From Ferruginibacter sp. (GTDB taxonomy: Bacteria; Bacteroidota; Bacteroidia; Chitinophagales; Chitinophagaceae): a stretch of 41,531 nucleotides of DNA. The notes beneath the pieces are model-generated. The model did no database searches and had not been told where the DNA came from. It worked only from the letters and a program-made list of their open reading frames with translations. The translations under genes were made by a program, and so were the position numbers. The stretch lies in assembly GCA_025352625.1 (NCBI GenBank), contig JANXSR010000110.1, positions 1-41,531 on the forward strand, read 5' to 3'. This document shows, one piece after another, positions 23,756 through 33,496 of the stretch. Numbering within the stretch: position 1 is the first letter of the stretch; the number at the start of each line of letters is the position of its first letter.

Positions 23756-24760
23756 TTAAAATTTCGGACAAGGAATACTCTTTCCTTTGGTAGATGCCTT
23801 TTTAATATAGATAAGAGAAAACTCCGAACCTCCCCGACTACTTGTAGCAGCTTTAAGACTGCTGGTATTAATATCATAACTGGCCCCAATGCGCAACCCA
23901 TTTATTTCTAAACCAATGTAAGGGATAATAGCATCGCCAATCCTAAGCCAGGAACCAAAATATACACTTACCGGGTTATTGTCATCCTGTGTAAGATTTG
24001 CTGCTAAAGCACCTCCCAATACTGTTTCGGTCGCTTTGTTTTGAAATTGAAAAATGGCGGATGTAAAAACAGAGAGATTATTGCCAATTGGGAAAGAACC
24101 GCCACCATGTACTGTCATTCTGGAAGATAAGTTCCAGGTTTTATCAATAAAACTTAAGCTAGGTTTATTAATATGATAAATGGAAGTTCCTAGGTAATAA
24201 TTATTAATGCCATTGGTGGAACCTGAATATAAAATACCGGCATTTAAATCAAAGTAGTTTTGATTACTTCCATTATTAAGATTTTCGGCAGTAGTTCCGG
24301 TAAACCCGTTTTGTGTTAACTGATCTTCAAAAGTCAATTTGGTAAAATCTAAAATGGCACTGGAGTAGGTAGCCTGAAATCCGCCACCAATGGTATTGTA
24401 TCCGTCTTCATCCAATGCTTTGTGATAGCTTAATGAAAGAGATCCGTAATTTAACTTTAAAGCGGCATCAGCACTTTGATCGCTTAGTCCCGAAATGCCA
24501 ATTCCAAAAACATCTCCTTCGGGAATCTTATTTTTTAAAATAGCAAAATCTATGGAAGCGCTTGTGGTTACATAAGCCTTTGGAATGGAAGGCCATTGGT
24601 CTCTGTGGTTGGCAGCTACACGCCACTGACCATCAAACTTACCAGTGAAAGCTGGATTTAAAGTAAGCGGCGAGGCAAAAAATTGCGAAAAATGGGGATC
24701 CTGTGCATTAACTAAAATAGTAAACAGAAGTGTACAGGCAATTAAAACTAGTTTTCTCAT
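23756..24760 (-). CDS. PorP/SprF-family type IX secretion membrane protein
   Basis: Outer-membrane protein of 334 residues with signal peptide MRKLVLIACTLLFTILVNAQ. The mature start DPHFSQFFASPLTLNPAFTG is the hallmark of the PorP/SprF family, followed by WRVAANHRDQWPSI and alternating barrel strands to the C-terminus (NGLRIGASYDI, GSEFSLIYI). Family members work with T9SS or anchor large gliding adhesins such as SprB and are usually encoded next to a giant secreted protein. Here no such partner is adjacent, so this is a stand-alone copy. It is not the porKLMN-linked porP, so no symbol is given. Confidence 0.9.
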   Translation of the reverse strand: MRKLVLIACTLLFTILVNAQDPHFSQFFASPLTLNPAFTGKFDGQWRVAANHRDQWPSIPKAYVTTSASIDFAILKNKIPEGDVFGIGISGLSDQSADAALKLNYGSLSLSYHKALDEDGYNTIGGGFQATYSSAILDFTKLTFEDQLTQNGFTGTTAENLNNGSNQNYFDLNAGILYSGSTNGINNYYLGTSIYHINKPSLSFIDKTWNLSSRMTVHGGGSFPIGNNLSVFTSAIFQFQNKATETVLGGALAANLTQDDNNPVSVYFGSWLRIGDAIIPYIGLEINGLRIGASYDINTSSLKAATSSRGGSEFSLIYIKKASTKGKSIPCPKF

Positions 24761-24910
24761 TTTAAAAAATAATTCAGAATATTAAAGATAACCATTTGCA
24801 ATATAAAGCTGCAAAGGTTCCTGTAAAAGTTTCTTAATCAGTAATAAAGCTGTGTATTAATTTATTTATGATGTGTACAGATTGAAATTTTTATAAAAGA
24901 GACAAAATTA

Positions 24911-25561
24911 TTATGATTGCATTTTTTGTCCAAATGCTAAATCTCCAGCATCGCCCAAACCTGGTACAATATACCCTTTCCCTGTAATCTCGTCATCAAT
25001 ATCTCCACACCAAATGGTCGCCTTGGGCTGTTCTCTCAATACAAACTCAATACCTACTGTGCATGCGATGGCACAAACAATGTGAATTTCCTCTATAACG
25101 CCTTCTGCTTTCAGGTATTGTATGGCCTTTACTAAAGATGCGCCGGTAGCTATCATCGGATCACTGATAATTAACACTTTTCCGTCTATTTCAGGGCAAC
25201 TGAGGTATTCGATGCTTATTTCAAAAGTACCATCGGGTTTATGCTTTCGATAGGCACTGATAAATGCATTTTCTCCTTTATCAAAATAATTAAGCAATCC
25301 ATTATGCAAACCAAGTCCTGCTCTTAAAATAGTTGCAAGCACCGGTTGTGATTTCAACATTTTGCAATTGGCTATTCCTAGTGGGGTAGTAATCTCCTTT
25401 TCTTCCCAGGCTAAAGTTTTACTTATTTCATAGGCTGCCACCTCCCCAATTCTTTCCAGGTTTTTACGAAACCGCATCCTGTCATTTTGCACTTCAACAT
25501 CTCTTAATTCGCTAACCCAATTGCTTATCAGTGAATGTTGGTCGCTGAGATTAATTACCAT
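24911..25561 (-). CDS. upp: Uracil phosphoribosyltransferase
   Basis: Pyrimidine salvage enzyme that makes UMP from uracil and PRPP. The 216 residues contain PVLATILRAGLGLHNGLLNY, the PRPP loop DPMIATGASLVKAI, and the uracil-binding YIVPGLGDAGDLAFG at the C-terminus. It is divergent from anmK with an 88-base spacer that contains a possible -7 box (minus strand TAGGTTTG) and a TTTGAA repeat. With ade and dut nearby the window holds three separate nucleobase or nucleotide genes, though they do not form an operon. Confidence 0.96.
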   Translation of the reverse strand: MVINLSDQHSLISNWVSELRDVEVQNDRMRFRKNLERIGEVAAYEISKTLAWEEKEITTPLGIANCKMLKSQPVLATILRAGLGLHNGLLNYFDKGENAFISAYRKHKPDGTFEISIEYLSCPEIDGKVLIISDPMIATGASLVKAIQYLKAEGVIEEIHIVCAIACTVGIEFVLREQPKATIWCGDIDDEITGKGYIVPGLGDAGDLAFGQKMQS

Positions 25562-25571
25562 GAATATATTT

Positions 25572-25602
25572 TTTGAAACTTTGAATTTGAAATTTGAAAT
25601 TG
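25572..25602. repeat. Short TTTGAA(A) tandem repeat in the upp-anmK spacer
   Basis: Four near-identical units TTTGAAAC, TTTGAA, TTTGAAA, TTTGAAA followed by TTG. It would lie in the upp 5' untranslated region if the CAAACCTA box is the promoter. Confidence 0.6.
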
Positions 25603-25607
25603 CACCC

Positions 25608-25615
25608 CAAACCTA
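25608..25615 (-). promoter_or_regulatory. Putative upp -7 box
   Basis: The minus strand reads TAGGTTTG, an exact TAnnTTTG match about 47 bases upstream of the upp ATG. A -33 TTG at the standard spacing was not found. Confidence 0.35.
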
Positions 25616-25649
25616 CGTTGTAAAAGTAAGAATTAAAACTTCAAAAAAC

Positions 25650-26741
25650 ATGATTTACAGGGCAATTGGGATAATGAGTGGCAGTTCGTTGGACGGGGTG
25701 GATATAGCTTTTGTAGAATTTACAGAAACGGGCGGTAAATGGAGTTACGAAATTATAGCAGCAGATTGTTTAGCATATTCGGATGAATGGAGAGGTAAGT
25801 TATTATCTGCAGTTGATCTTTCTGCATTTAATTATCAACTCTTGCACATAGATTATGGACATTATATAGGCAATAAAATAAATGAGTTTATTGAGACGAA
25901 CAATTTGCAGCATCGGGTAAATTTAATTGCCTCACATGGCCACACAACTTTTCATTTACCGCATAAAAAAATGACTGCACAATTGGGCGATGGTGCTGCA
26001 ATTGCCGCTGAAACCAAATTACCTGTAGTGAGTGATCTGCGGAATATGGATGTAGCTTTTGGCGGACAGGGTGCACCAATAGTACCAATAGGAGAAAAAT
26101 TATTGTTTGAAGAATATCAATTCTTTTTAAATATTGGAGGCATTGCTAATATTTCTATAAATCAAAGAGGAAATTATAGAGCATTTGATATTTGTGCTGC
26201 TAACAGAATATTGAATATGCTGGCTGCAGAAAAGGGTTTTGACTATGATGAAGGTGGAATGATGGCCTCCTCAGGAGAAGTAGACAGGAATTTATTGCAA
26301 CAATTGAATGTCCTTGATTACTACCGTCAACCTGCTCCAAAGTCATTGGCCAATGAATTTGGCACATCTGTAGTTTACCCAATAATTAAAAATGCAGGCC
26401 TTTCTGTTGAGGATGCATCAAGAACTTATATAGAACACATAGCTTTGCAAATACAAACTGCTATTATGGATAATGAGGTATCCGAGGCAAATAAAAAAAT
26501 GTTGGTTACCGGTGGCGGGGCGTTCAATATATTTTTAATGGAAAGATTATCTGTTTTATTAAAGGAAGAAGAAATAACTATTGTTGTACCGCATAATCAA
26601 TTGGTGCAATACAAAGAGGCGCTGATTATGGCATTGATGGGGGTGCTACGCTGGAGAGAAGAGGCAAATGTTTTATCGTCTGTAACCGGTGCTTTGCAAA
26701 ATAGTATTGGCGGGGCGCTGTGGTTAGGAACAGAAGCTTAG
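25650..26741 (+). CDS. anmK: Anhydro-N-acetylmuramic acid kinase
   Basis: Peptidoglycan-recycling kinase that opens and phosphorylates 1,6-anhydro-MurNAc to MurNAc-6-phosphate. The ATG at 25650 gives MIYRAIGIMSGSSLDGVDIA, the normal family start, and 363 residues; the track's 43 extra residues are antisense to upp and its promoter region. ASKHA-fold motifs visible are GIMSGSSLDGVD (phosphate loop, about 7-18), GQGAPIVPIGEKLLF, FLNIGGIANIS, FDICAANRILN and TGGGAFNIFLMERL. Other recycling genes (murQ, nagZ) are not in view. A small lipoprotein gene follows after 117 bases. Confidence 0.95.
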   Translation: MIYRAIGIMSGSSLDGVDIAFVEFTETGGKWSYEIIAADCLAYSDEWRGKLLSAVDLSAFNYQLLHIDYGHYIGNKINEFIETNNLQHRVNLIASHGHTTFHLPHKKMTAQLGDGAAIAAETKLPVVSDLRNMDVAFGGQGAPIVPIGEKLLFEEYQFFLNIGGIANISINQRGNYRAFDICAANRILNMLAAEKGFDYDEGGMMASSGEVDRNLLQQLNVLDYYRQPAPKSLANEFGTSVVYPIIKNAGLSVEDASRTYIEHIALQIQTAIMDNEVSEANKKMLVTGGGAFNIFLMERLSVLLKEEEITIVVPHNQLVQYKEALIMALMGVLRWREEANVLSSVTGALQNSIGGALWLGTEA

Positions 26742-26858
26742 TAACGCATAAGGCTGAACGTAATTCTGTTATTGAAAGATAAGCTTCCACATTTTGTCTT
26801 CCGTATTTTCAACAAACTATTTCAGTAATATTTATTTTAATTGTATAAATTTTTTTAC

Positions 26859-27278
26859 ATGAAAAAAATAGCATGCATTGTACTTTCCATCATTTTATTA
26901 TCAGCCTGTAATAACAAAGCTAAAGAAGCTGCTGCTGAAAAGGAAGATTATCAGAAAGCAGCAGAAACTTTACTGGAAAAAGAAAAGAAAAACCCTATTT
27001 CTTTTTTAACAGTTAACAGTCACGATAAACATAATCTGCTTGGCCAAACGGTTATAAAGGGGAGTATAAATAATAAAGCTAAAGTATGTGCTTACAAAGA
27101 TGTGCAGTTAGAATTATCTTTTTTTAGCAAGACCGGCACTTTACTGGAAAAGGATAATGAAACTGTTTATGATAATATTGAACCTGGCAAATCTGCGGAT
27201 TTTAAGACAAAATATTTTGCACCCAAAGGAACTGATAGTGTTGCGATAAAAATATTGAGTGCTAAGATTAAGGAATAA
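26859..27278 (+). CDS. Small lipoprotein of unknown function
   Basis: Protein of 139 residues from the ATG at 26859; the track begins six codons earlier at a TTG. The signal MKKIACIVLSIILLSAC gives Cys17 as the lipid site. A charged, probably helical stretch (NNKAKEAAAEKEDYQKAAETLLEKEKK) precedes a beta-rich domain with VIKGSINNKAKVCAYKDVQL, FFSKTGTLLEKDNETVYDNI and PGKSADFKTKYF, which resembles an FxLYD/DUF3426-like fold for envelope proteins (inference). It is convergent with ade, 32 bases between stops. No function can be assigned. Confidence 0.75.
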   Translation: MKKIACIVLSIILLSACNNKAKEAAAEKEDYQKAAETLLEKEKKNPISFLTVNSHDKHNLLGQTVIKGSINNKAKVCAYKDVQLELSFFSKTGTLLEKDNETVYDNIEPGKSADFKTKYFAPKGTDSVAIKILSAKIKE

Positions 27279-27310
27279 TTTCTTTGATAGGCACAAACGA
27301 TAAAATAGTA

Positions 27311-28945
27311 CTATTCAACAAATGCAAACGCATCTCCATCAAACAAACCTAAGTCACTCAATTTTAAATGAGGAATTACCAAAAGTGCCATAAAAGATAA
27401 AGTCATAAATGGTGCAATTAATGTTGAACCTAATTCTTCTTTTACCATTTTATCAATGGCTGTATAATTAGCCGCCACAGTGTACCCATTGGCATCGCTC
27501 ATTAAACCGGCAATAGGTAAACCTAATACCATATCATTACTTCCATTAAAAGAAGCTGCACTAATTCCCCCTTGTTCTTTAATTACCAAATTAACAGCCC
27601 TGCAAATACTTTCATCATCAACACCTACTGCAATTATATTATGGCTATCATGTGCTACCGTTGAAGCAATAGCGCCATGCCGAAGCCCAAAGTTTTTTAT
27701 GAATGATTTTGCAATAGGCCTATTATTGTAACGATTAACTACAACTATTTTTAAAACATCATTGATAACATCACTAACAATTTCGCCGTTTGCAATTTTT
27801 GGTTTAATACTTAATTTGTTAGTAATTAGCTGCCCTTCTAAAGCCTCAATGACCGATATTTTTTTTGTACCAATATCGGGAACTGAAAAATCACTGACTT
27901 TTTTTTCGGCACAATCAAACTGATTAATGAGCCGGGCTGTTTCTGTCTTTATTAATGATTTTCCATAGGTTGCAACCAATACTCCATCAACATAAGTTTG
28001 TAGTGTTTTAAAATTGGTAAGGTCTTCCACCACAATAAAATCTGCAGCATCGCCTGCTCTTAATAAACCAACATCCAATTTGTAGTGCAATATGGGATTT
28101 ATGCAGGCGGCTTGTAACACTTTAAAAATATTAATACCCTTTGCCACAGCTCTTTTACATAACAAATTAATATGCCCTTCTACCAAACTGTCCGGGTGTT
28201 TGTCATCGCAACAAAACATCATATTGTCTGCATGGTCATTCATTAAATCAATCAACGCTTCAAAATTTTTAGCAGCACTTCCTTCCCGTATTAAAATTTT
28301 CATGCCGTAGTTTAATTTATCCAATGCTTCTTCGGCAGTAAAACATTCATGATCGGTACTAATGCCTGCTGCAATGTATTTTTTTGCAACCTCGCCTCTT
28401 AATCCGGGGGCATGTCCATCAATGGGTTTGTTGTATTTTTTTGCTGCTGCAATTTTTTTCATCACTTCCTCATCTGCATGCAACACACCTGGAAAATTCA
28501 TCATTTCACTCAGGTATTTCACCTCTTCTTTTTGTAATAAAGCCTCAATATCTTCCGCATTCAATGTGGCACCGGCCGTCTCAAAAATTGTTGCAGGTAC
28601 ACAACTGGGTGCACCAAAGTTAAATTTAAAGGGAACTGTTTTTCCATTAGTAATCATAAACTCAACACCAGCCATGCCGCATACATTCGCTATTTCGTGA
28701 GGATCACTAACTGTTGCTACAGTACCATGCACAACGGCTAATCTGGCAAACTCAGCTGGCACTAACATTGAACTTTCGATATGTACATGACTGTCAATAA
28801 ATCCCGGCAGAATAAAATTTTCTTTGGCTTTGGCATTGGCAGTTTTTACAACCGCTGTTATTTTTCCATTGTCAATGAGCACTTCTCCATAAAAAATCGT
28901 TTTATTAAAAACATTTACTACATTACCTTTTATAGAAAATTGCAT
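27311..28945 (-). CDS. ade: Adenine deaminase
   Basis: Amidohydrolase-fold metalloenzyme converting adenine to hypoxanthine and ammonia in purine salvage. The 544 residues show the Ade pattern: [19 protein letters not shown] (metal ligands HxH), [53 protein letters not shown] and [12 protein letters not shown]. The C-terminal domain has [22 protein letters not shown]. The length is in the family range. It is a single gene between a convergent lipoprotein and a divergent secreted-protein pair. No exact promoter box was seen upstream. Confidence 0.95.
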   Translation of the reverse strand: MQFSIKGNVVNVFNKTIFYGEVLIDNGKITAVVKTANAKAKENFILPGFIDSHVHIESSMLVPAEFARLAVVHGTVATVSDPHEIANVCGMAGVEFMITNGKTVPFKFNFGAPSCVPATIFETAGATLNAEDIEALLQKEEVKYLSEMMNFPGVLHADEEVMKKIAAAKKYNKPIDGHAPGLRGEVAKKYIAAGISTDHECFTAEEALDKLNYGMKILIREGSAAKNFEALIDLMNDHADNMMFCCDDKHPDSLVEGHINLLCKRAVAKGINIFKVLQAACINPILHYKLDVGLLRAGDAADFIVVEDLTNFKTLQTYVDGVLVATYGKSLIKTETARLINQFDCAEKKVSDFSVPDIGTKKISVIEALEGQLITNKLSIKPKIANGEIVSDVINDVLKIVVVNRYNNRPIAKSFIKNFGLRHGAIASTVAHDSHNIIAVGVDDESICRAVNLVIKEQGGISAASFNGSNDMVLGLPIAGLMSDANGYTVAANYTAIDKMVKEELGSTLIAPFMTLSFMALLVIPHLKLSDLGLFDGDAFAFVE

Positions 28946-29115
28946 ATGATTATTTTACCTTGAAAAGACCATTTTGAAACATAAAAATAAGCATAACAAG
29001 TTACTTTCATTTGCATGGTATAGTAACCATTGATAGTATGCTTTGTCCATTTATCAATTATGTTAGCAGTGGCATAATTTTAGTATATCTTTCAACTTTA
29101 TTTTAAACTGGTGAG

Positions 29116-29844
29116 ATGAAGAACCTGGTTTTGTTTGGCATATTTGTTTTGTTTTTGGTAGCAGTGCAATTTGCAAGCGGACAAACCGTAGATGAAATAA
29201 TTGAAAAGCATATAAGGCAAAGAGGCGGTTTTGATAAATTAGCCGCCATTAAAAGTATTTATATGGAAGGCATAATATCAATGTGGGGAAATGTGGAGCC
29301 GATAAAAATTTATAAAGAAAAAAATTCTTTGAATCCTGTGGGTTTTAATACCTTTTGGCAGATTGGAAATTTGGAATGCAATTCAACAGTTACAGATCAT
29401 TTCTTTTTAAATAACAAAATGGCAGATGATTTTGTAGCGACAATGCAAACAGATACAGAAGCGTCAATAAAAATTCAGAATAAGGCTAATCATGGATTTT
29501 CAGCCGTCTTGATTGGGAAGGAGGATGTAGAAGGTACCAATTGTAATCAAATCAAGCTTGTATCAAAGTCAGGGGATGAGATATTCTATTGGATTAGCTT
29601 ATCTGGTAATTTGTTAATTCAATCTTTAAGTAAAAGTAGTTTGGTTAATAACAATCAAAACGAAAGCCAATCAGAATTTCGTACCCGTTATACCAGTTAT
29701 AAACCAGTAGATGGAATTATGTTTGCTCATAGTATTTCAATGACTTTATTGGAAGAAAATGCTATGATTGAAATATGCTTTAATAAAGTTGAAATTAACA
29801 AACCAATAGAAATCAATTTTTTAAACCAATATAAACAATCTTAA
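29116..29844 (+). CDS. Secreted LolA-like/outer-membrane-lipoprotein-sorting-like protein, copy 1
   Basis: Exported protein of 242 residues with signal peptide MKNLVLFGIFVLFLVAVQFASGQ. The mature N-terminus TVDEIIEKHIRQRGGFDKLA is the signature of Bacteroidota proteins annotated as outer-membrane lipoprotein-sorting-like; the remainder is beta-rich (YMEGIISMWGNVEPIKIY, YWISLSGNLLIQSL). There is no lipobox cysteine. It lies 10 bases before a paralogue of nearly the same length, so the two form a tandem duplicate operon. Real LolA activity is not shown by anything visible; the role is probably lipid or envelope related, as inference. Confidence 0.75.
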   Translation: MKNLVLFGIFVLFLVAVQFASGQTVDEIIEKHIRQRGGFDKLAAIKSIYMEGIISMWGNVEPIKIYKEKNSLNPVGFNTFWQIGNLECNSTVTDHFFLNNKMADDFVATMQTDTEASIKIQNKANHGFSAVLIGKEDVEGTNCNQIKLVSKSGDEIFYWISLSGNLLIQSLSKSSLVNNNQNESQSEFRTRYTSYKPVDGIMFAHSISMTLLEENAMIEICFNKVEINKPIEINFLNQYKQS

Positions 29845-29854
29845 AAAAGTAGTC

Positions 29855-30565
29855 ATGAAAAAAGTACAAATGTGCCTTTTTGCTGTAGCAGCAATTATGA
29901 GTATTCATTCAGTTAAGGCTCAAACTGCAGATGAGGTAATTGATAAGTATGTAACAGCCCTCGGAGGCAAAGAAAAAATTCTTTCGCTTAAATCTGTAAA
30001 GAAAGTAGGTAGTCTTAATGTGCAGGGAATGGATGTAGGCGTAACAGTTACAAGGGTGCAGGGTGTTGGTTCTCGCAATGATATTTCTGTACCAGGTATG
30101 GGTGAAGGTTTTCAGGTTGTGAATCCAATAAAGGGATGGGATTTTATGCCCTTTATGGGACAGGCAAGCCCGGAGGAAGTTTCAGTTGATAAACTAAAAT
30201 CTTCTTTATCGCTGCTGGATATACAGGGTTTATTGGTTAATTACAAAGAAAAAGGTAGCCAGGTTGAAATGTCAGGTAAAGAAAAGGTTGAAAATACAGA
30301 ATGCTATAAATTAAAACTTACGGATAAACAAGGAGTAATTTCCACGCTTTTTATAGATTCCAAAAGCAATTACCTGGTTAAAAGTATCATTACAGCAAAA
30401 TCCTCCAATGGAGATATTAATACAGAACTTTCTTTTGGGGACTTTAAAAAGACAGAAGAAGGGTATATATTTCCTTTTTCTGAAGTAATGGAAAGAGGCA
30501 CAATAATATTTACTTCGATTGAAACAAATAAGCTGGTTGATGAAAAAATATTTACCGTGAATTAA
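29855..30565 (+). CDS. Secreted LolA-like/outer-membrane-lipoprotein-sorting-like protein, copy 2
   Basis: Paralogue of the preceding gene, 236 residues with signal peptide MKKVQMCLFAVAAIMSIHSVKAQ. The mature part starts TADEVIDKYVTALGGKEKIL, aligning with copy 1 (shared QTxDEhI, GG and a following LKS motif), then KKVGSLNVQGMDVGVTVTRV and TLFIDSKSNYLVKSIITAK. Copy 2 keeps the regular family spacing, while copy 1 has diverged more in the middle. It is transcribed together with copy 1, and a strong terminator stands about 100 bases after its stop. Its function is unknown. Confidence 0.78.
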   Translation: MKKVQMCLFAVAAIMSIHSVKAQTADEVIDKYVTALGGKEKILSLKSVKKVGSLNVQGMDVGVTVTRVQGVGSRNDISVPGMGEGFQVVNPIKGWDFMPFMGQASPEEVSVDKLKSSLSLLDIQGLLVNYKEKGSQVEMSGKEKVENTECYKLKLTDKQGVISTLFIDSKSNYLVKSIITAKSSNGDINTELSFGDFKKTEEGYIFPFSEVMERGTIIFTSIETNKLVDEKIFTVN

Positions 30566-30666
30566 AGTAAAAATTATTCAGTAATCTTAAGATAAACCTG
30601 ATCGAATTACTATAGATAATTTCGTGTTTTATAAATAATTCAGGCTAATTATTTCTACTTGTCTTT

Positions 30667-30709
30667 AAAAGGCCCCAACAGAAAATTTTATCTGTTGGGG
30701 CCTTTTTTT
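30667..30709 (+). terminator. Strong terminator between the LolA-like pair and gap
   Basis: A perfect 16-bp stem AAAAGGCCCCAACAGA/TCTGTTGGGGCCTTTT with an eight-base loop ends in seven T. It insulates gap from the upstream genes. Confidence 0.92.
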
Positions 30710-30796
30710 AGATAAACACCAAAAATATGCCCTTGTTTTATATTATGTATCTAACAAAGAGGCTAAAATTCAACATCATTTTATTGTAATCCTTCA

Positions 30797-30804
30797 TACC
30801 TTTG
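30797..30804 (+). promoter_or_regulatory. Putative gap -7 box
   Basis: TACCTTTG, an exact TAnnTTTG match followed by GCAA, lies about 37 bases before the gap ATG. The -33 region has no clean TTG. Confidence 0.45.
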
Positions 30805-30841
30805 CAATGTTTCTAAAAAATCAAAAAAATCACCTTTAATT

Positions 30842-31852
30842 ATGAGTACAGTAAAAGTTGCCATCAACGGTTTCGGACGCATCGGCCGTTTGGTGTTTCG
30901 TCAAATCTACAACATGCAAGGCATTGATGTAGTAGCAATCAATGATTTAACCAGTCCAGCGGTATTAGCACATTTATTAAAGTATGATAGTGCACAAGGT
31001 CGTTTCGATCAGGAAGTTACTTCTACAGAGAATTCAATTATAGTAAATGGTCACGAAGTAAAAATATATGCACAAAAAGATCCTGCACAAATTCCATGGG
31101 GAAGCCATGGTGTTGATGTAGTGATTGAAAGCACAGGATTTTTCACCGATAAGGCAAAGGCAGAAGCACACATTGCTGCAGGTGCAAAAAAAGTAGTGAT
31201 CTCGGCACCGGCTACAGGCGATCTTAAAACAATTGTGTTTAATGTAAACCACGGTATTTTAGATGGTACAGAAACCATCATTAGCTGTGCAAGCTGCACC
31301 ACCAACTGTCTGGCGCCAATGGCAAAAGTATTGAATGATAAATTTGGTATCATCACCGGTATTATGAGCACCATTCATGCTTACACCAACGATCAGAATA
31401 CATTGGATGCACCACATCCAAAAGGAGATTTACGCAGGGCTCGTGCCGCTGCTGCCAACATCGTTCCAAACAGTACTGGTGCTGCAAAAGCAATTGGCTT
31501 GGTATTGCCTGAATTAAAAGGAAAATTAGATGGCGGTGCACAAAGGGTGCCTGTTATCACCGGTTCGGTTACAGAACTATATTCTATCTTAGAAAAAGAT
31601 GTAACTGCCGAAGAAGTAAATGCAGCCATGAAAGAAGCCAGCAACGAAAGTTTTGGCTACAATGTAGACGAAATTGTGAGCAGCGATGTAATCGGTATCA
31701 CCTTTGGTTCTTTGTTTGATTCAACACAAACAAAAGTGCAGAAAGTGGGCGACAAGCAACTGGTAAAAACTGTTAGCTGGTACGATAATGAAATGAGTTA
31801 TGTATCCCAGTTGGTAAGAACAGTAAATCATTTTGCGGGGTTGATTAAGTAG
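30842..31852 (+). CDS. gap: Glyceraldehyde-3-phosphate dehydrogenase, type I
   Basis: Glycolytic enzyme that oxidises and phosphorylates glyceraldehyde-3-phosphate with NAD. The 336 residues contain the Rossmann start [19 protein letters not shown], the catalytic block [14 protein letters not shown] with nucleophile Cys152, [34 protein letters not shown] and the C-terminal [17 protein letters not shown]. Base composition is visibly less AT-rich than the neighbours, as expected for a highly expressed gene. Pgk follows on the same strand but is separated by 234 bases with a terminator hairpin, so the two look like separate transcripts. Confidence 0.97.
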   Translation: MSTVKVAINGFGRIGRLVFRQIYNMQGIDVVAINDLTSPAVLAHLLKYDSAQGRFDQEVTSTENSIIVNGHEVKIYAQKDPAQIPWGSHGVDVVIESTGFFTDKAKAEAHIAAGAKKVVISAPATGDLKTIVFNVNHGILDGTETIISCASCTTNCLAPMAKVLNDKFGIITGIMSTIHAYTNDQNTLDAPHPKGDLRRARAAAANIVPNSTGAAKAIGLVLPELKGKLDGGAQRVPVITGSVTELYSILEKDVTAEEVNAAMKEASNESFGYNVDEIVSSDVIGITFGSLFDSTQTKVQKVGDKQLVKTVSWYDNEMSYVSQLVRTVNHFAGLIK

Positions 31853-32004
31853 GTTTATTTTTGGTATGCCGGCAGAAGTTTTTCATGGTTCGCCGCGGCA
31901 GATTACTCCCTTGTAAGGTATACCTGTTTGGAACGCCTTTAAATCGCAACATTACAATTTTGAAGTTGCATTGTGCAGTTCTTTATGTAATAATATTATA
32001 AAAG

Positions 32005-32044
32005 CAAGGCTTTCAAATTTTTGAAAGCCTTGCTGATTTTATAA
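32005..32044 (+). terminator. Hairpin terminator between gap and pgk
   Basis: A 15-bp perfect stem AGCAAGGCTTTCAAA/TTTGAAAGCCTTGCT with a two-base loop, followed by GATTTTA. The T run is short, so it could be a leaky terminator or a processing hairpin. Confidence 0.7.
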
Positions 32045-32086
32045 CCTTTAAAATTAAGTTCTCCATCTGTTTCGGAGACATGCATC

Positions 32087-33298
32087 ATGAGTAAATTTTC
32101 AGACTTCAATTTCTTCGGCTATAAAGCCCTTGTACGTGTTGACTTTAATGTTCCGTTAGATGATAAATTTAATATCACCGATGATACAAGAATGACTGCT
32201 ACTATTCCAACTATTACAAGAATATTAAAAGATGGAGGTAGTGTTATTTTAATGAGTCATTTAGGAAGGCCAAAAGATGGTCCAACAGATAAATATTCAC
32301 TTAAACATTTAGTAAACCATTTGCATAAATTATTAAATGCTGATGGAGGAAACACAACAAAAGTTTTTTTCGCAGATAATTGTATTGGCGAACAAGCTAA
32401 CCTGACAGCATCTACATTAAGGGCCGGTGAAGTTTTACTTTTAGAGAATTTACGTTTTTATAAGGAAGAGGAAAAAGGTGATAAAGCCTTTGCAGAAAAA
32501 TTAAGTAAGCTTGGGGAGGTGTATGTAAACGATGCTTTTGGAACTGCCCACCGGGCACATGCTTCTACAGCAGTGATTGCTCAGTTTTTTGAACCAGATA
32601 AAAGAATGTTTGGGTTGTTAATGGAGAGCGAAGTGTTAAGTGCAGAAAAAGTATTGCATGAATCAGAAAAGCCATTTACCGCAATCATTGGAGGGGCAAA
32701 GGTCTCAGATAAAATCCTCATAATAGAAAATTTGCTGGAAAGAGCAACCGACATCATCATTGGAGGGGGAATGGCTTACACCTTTATTAAAGCAAGAGGC
32801 GGTAACATTGGAAATTCATTGCGCGAAAATGATCGCCTGGAAACAGCATTGGATATTTTAGAAAAAGCAAAACAAAAAAACGTAAGCATACATCTGCCCG
32901 AGACTTCTGTTATTGCAGATAAGTTTGCTGCTGATGCCAACACAAAAGATTGCCCAAGCGATCAGATTCCTGATGGATGGATGGGGTTGGACATTGGCCC
33001 GAAAGCCATTGGTATTTTTAGTGAGGTAATACGCAACTCTAAAACGATTTTGTGGAATGGCCCAATGGGTGTTTTTGAAATGGAAAAGTTTCAGAATGGA
33101 ACAAAATCAATAGCGCTTGCTGTGGCAGATGCAACTTCAAAAGGAGCATTTAGTTTGGTAGGTGGAGGAGATAGTGTGGCAGCAGTTAATCAATTTCATT
33201 TAGCTGAAAAAGTTAGTTATGTAAGTACAGGCGGCGGTGCTATGTTGGAATATTTTGAAGGTAAAGTATTGCCAGGCATAGCAGCAATAAAAGATTAG
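32087..33298 (+). CDS. pgk: Phosphoglycerate kinase
   Basis: Two-domain glycolytic kinase transferring phosphate from 1,3-bisphosphoglycerate to ADP. Its 403 residues show [25 protein letters not shown] (3-PG site), [49 protein letters not shown] and the nucleotide loop GGGDSVAAV. The length and motifs are normal. It sits downstream of gap behind a hairpin, with no exact TAnnTTTG box in the 40 bases before the ATG, so its expression may depend partly on read-through from gap (inference). Confidence 0.97.
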   Translation: MSKFSDFNFFGYKALVRVDFNVPLDDKFNITDDTRMTATIPTITRILKDGGSVILMSHLGRPKDGPTDKYSLKHLVNHLHKLLNADGGNTTKVFFADNCIGEQANLTASTLRAGEVLLLENLRFYKEEEKGDKAFAEKLSKLGEVYVNDAFGTAHRAHASTAVIAQFFEPDKRMFGLLMESEVLSAEKVLHESEKPFTAIIGGAKVSDKILIIENLLERATDIIIGGGMAYTFIKARGGNIGNSLRENDRLETALDILEKAKQKNVSIHLPETSVIADKFAADANTKDCPSDQIPDGWMGLDIGPKAIGIFSEVIRNSKTILWNGPMGVFEMEKFQNGTKSIALAVADATSKGAFSLVGGGDSVAAVNQFHLAEKVSYVSTGGGAMLEYFEGKVLPGIAAIKD

Positions 33299-33496
33299 TA
33301 ATTTAATTATAGAAATAATTCAATTAATTCACATATTCGCCATTCATATTCGTCCTTTAAAAAAAGAAAGAATGAACAGGTTATTTTTTCTAGAGAGTTA
33401 TTTTTTTGCAATCATTAATTTTATTTCGATGATAAATCTTTTTAATAACGGATAAAATATTATATTTAAACTCTTAATAATAAAAAACTTAACAAC

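Noticed and set aside
25521-25649. 43-residue N-terminal extension of AnmK
   Set aside because: It is antisense to upp and crosses the TTTGAA repeat; the family motif starts at the later ATG.
27304-27315. 12-base palindrome AATAGTACTATT at the end of ade
   Set aside because: Too short and without a T run; it overlaps the stop codon and a terminator or operator cannot be argued.
33332-33352. Two direct CATATTCG repeats between pgk and the first LemA gene
   Set aside because: Only eight bases, two copies, no regular context; could be chance in AT-rich DNA.
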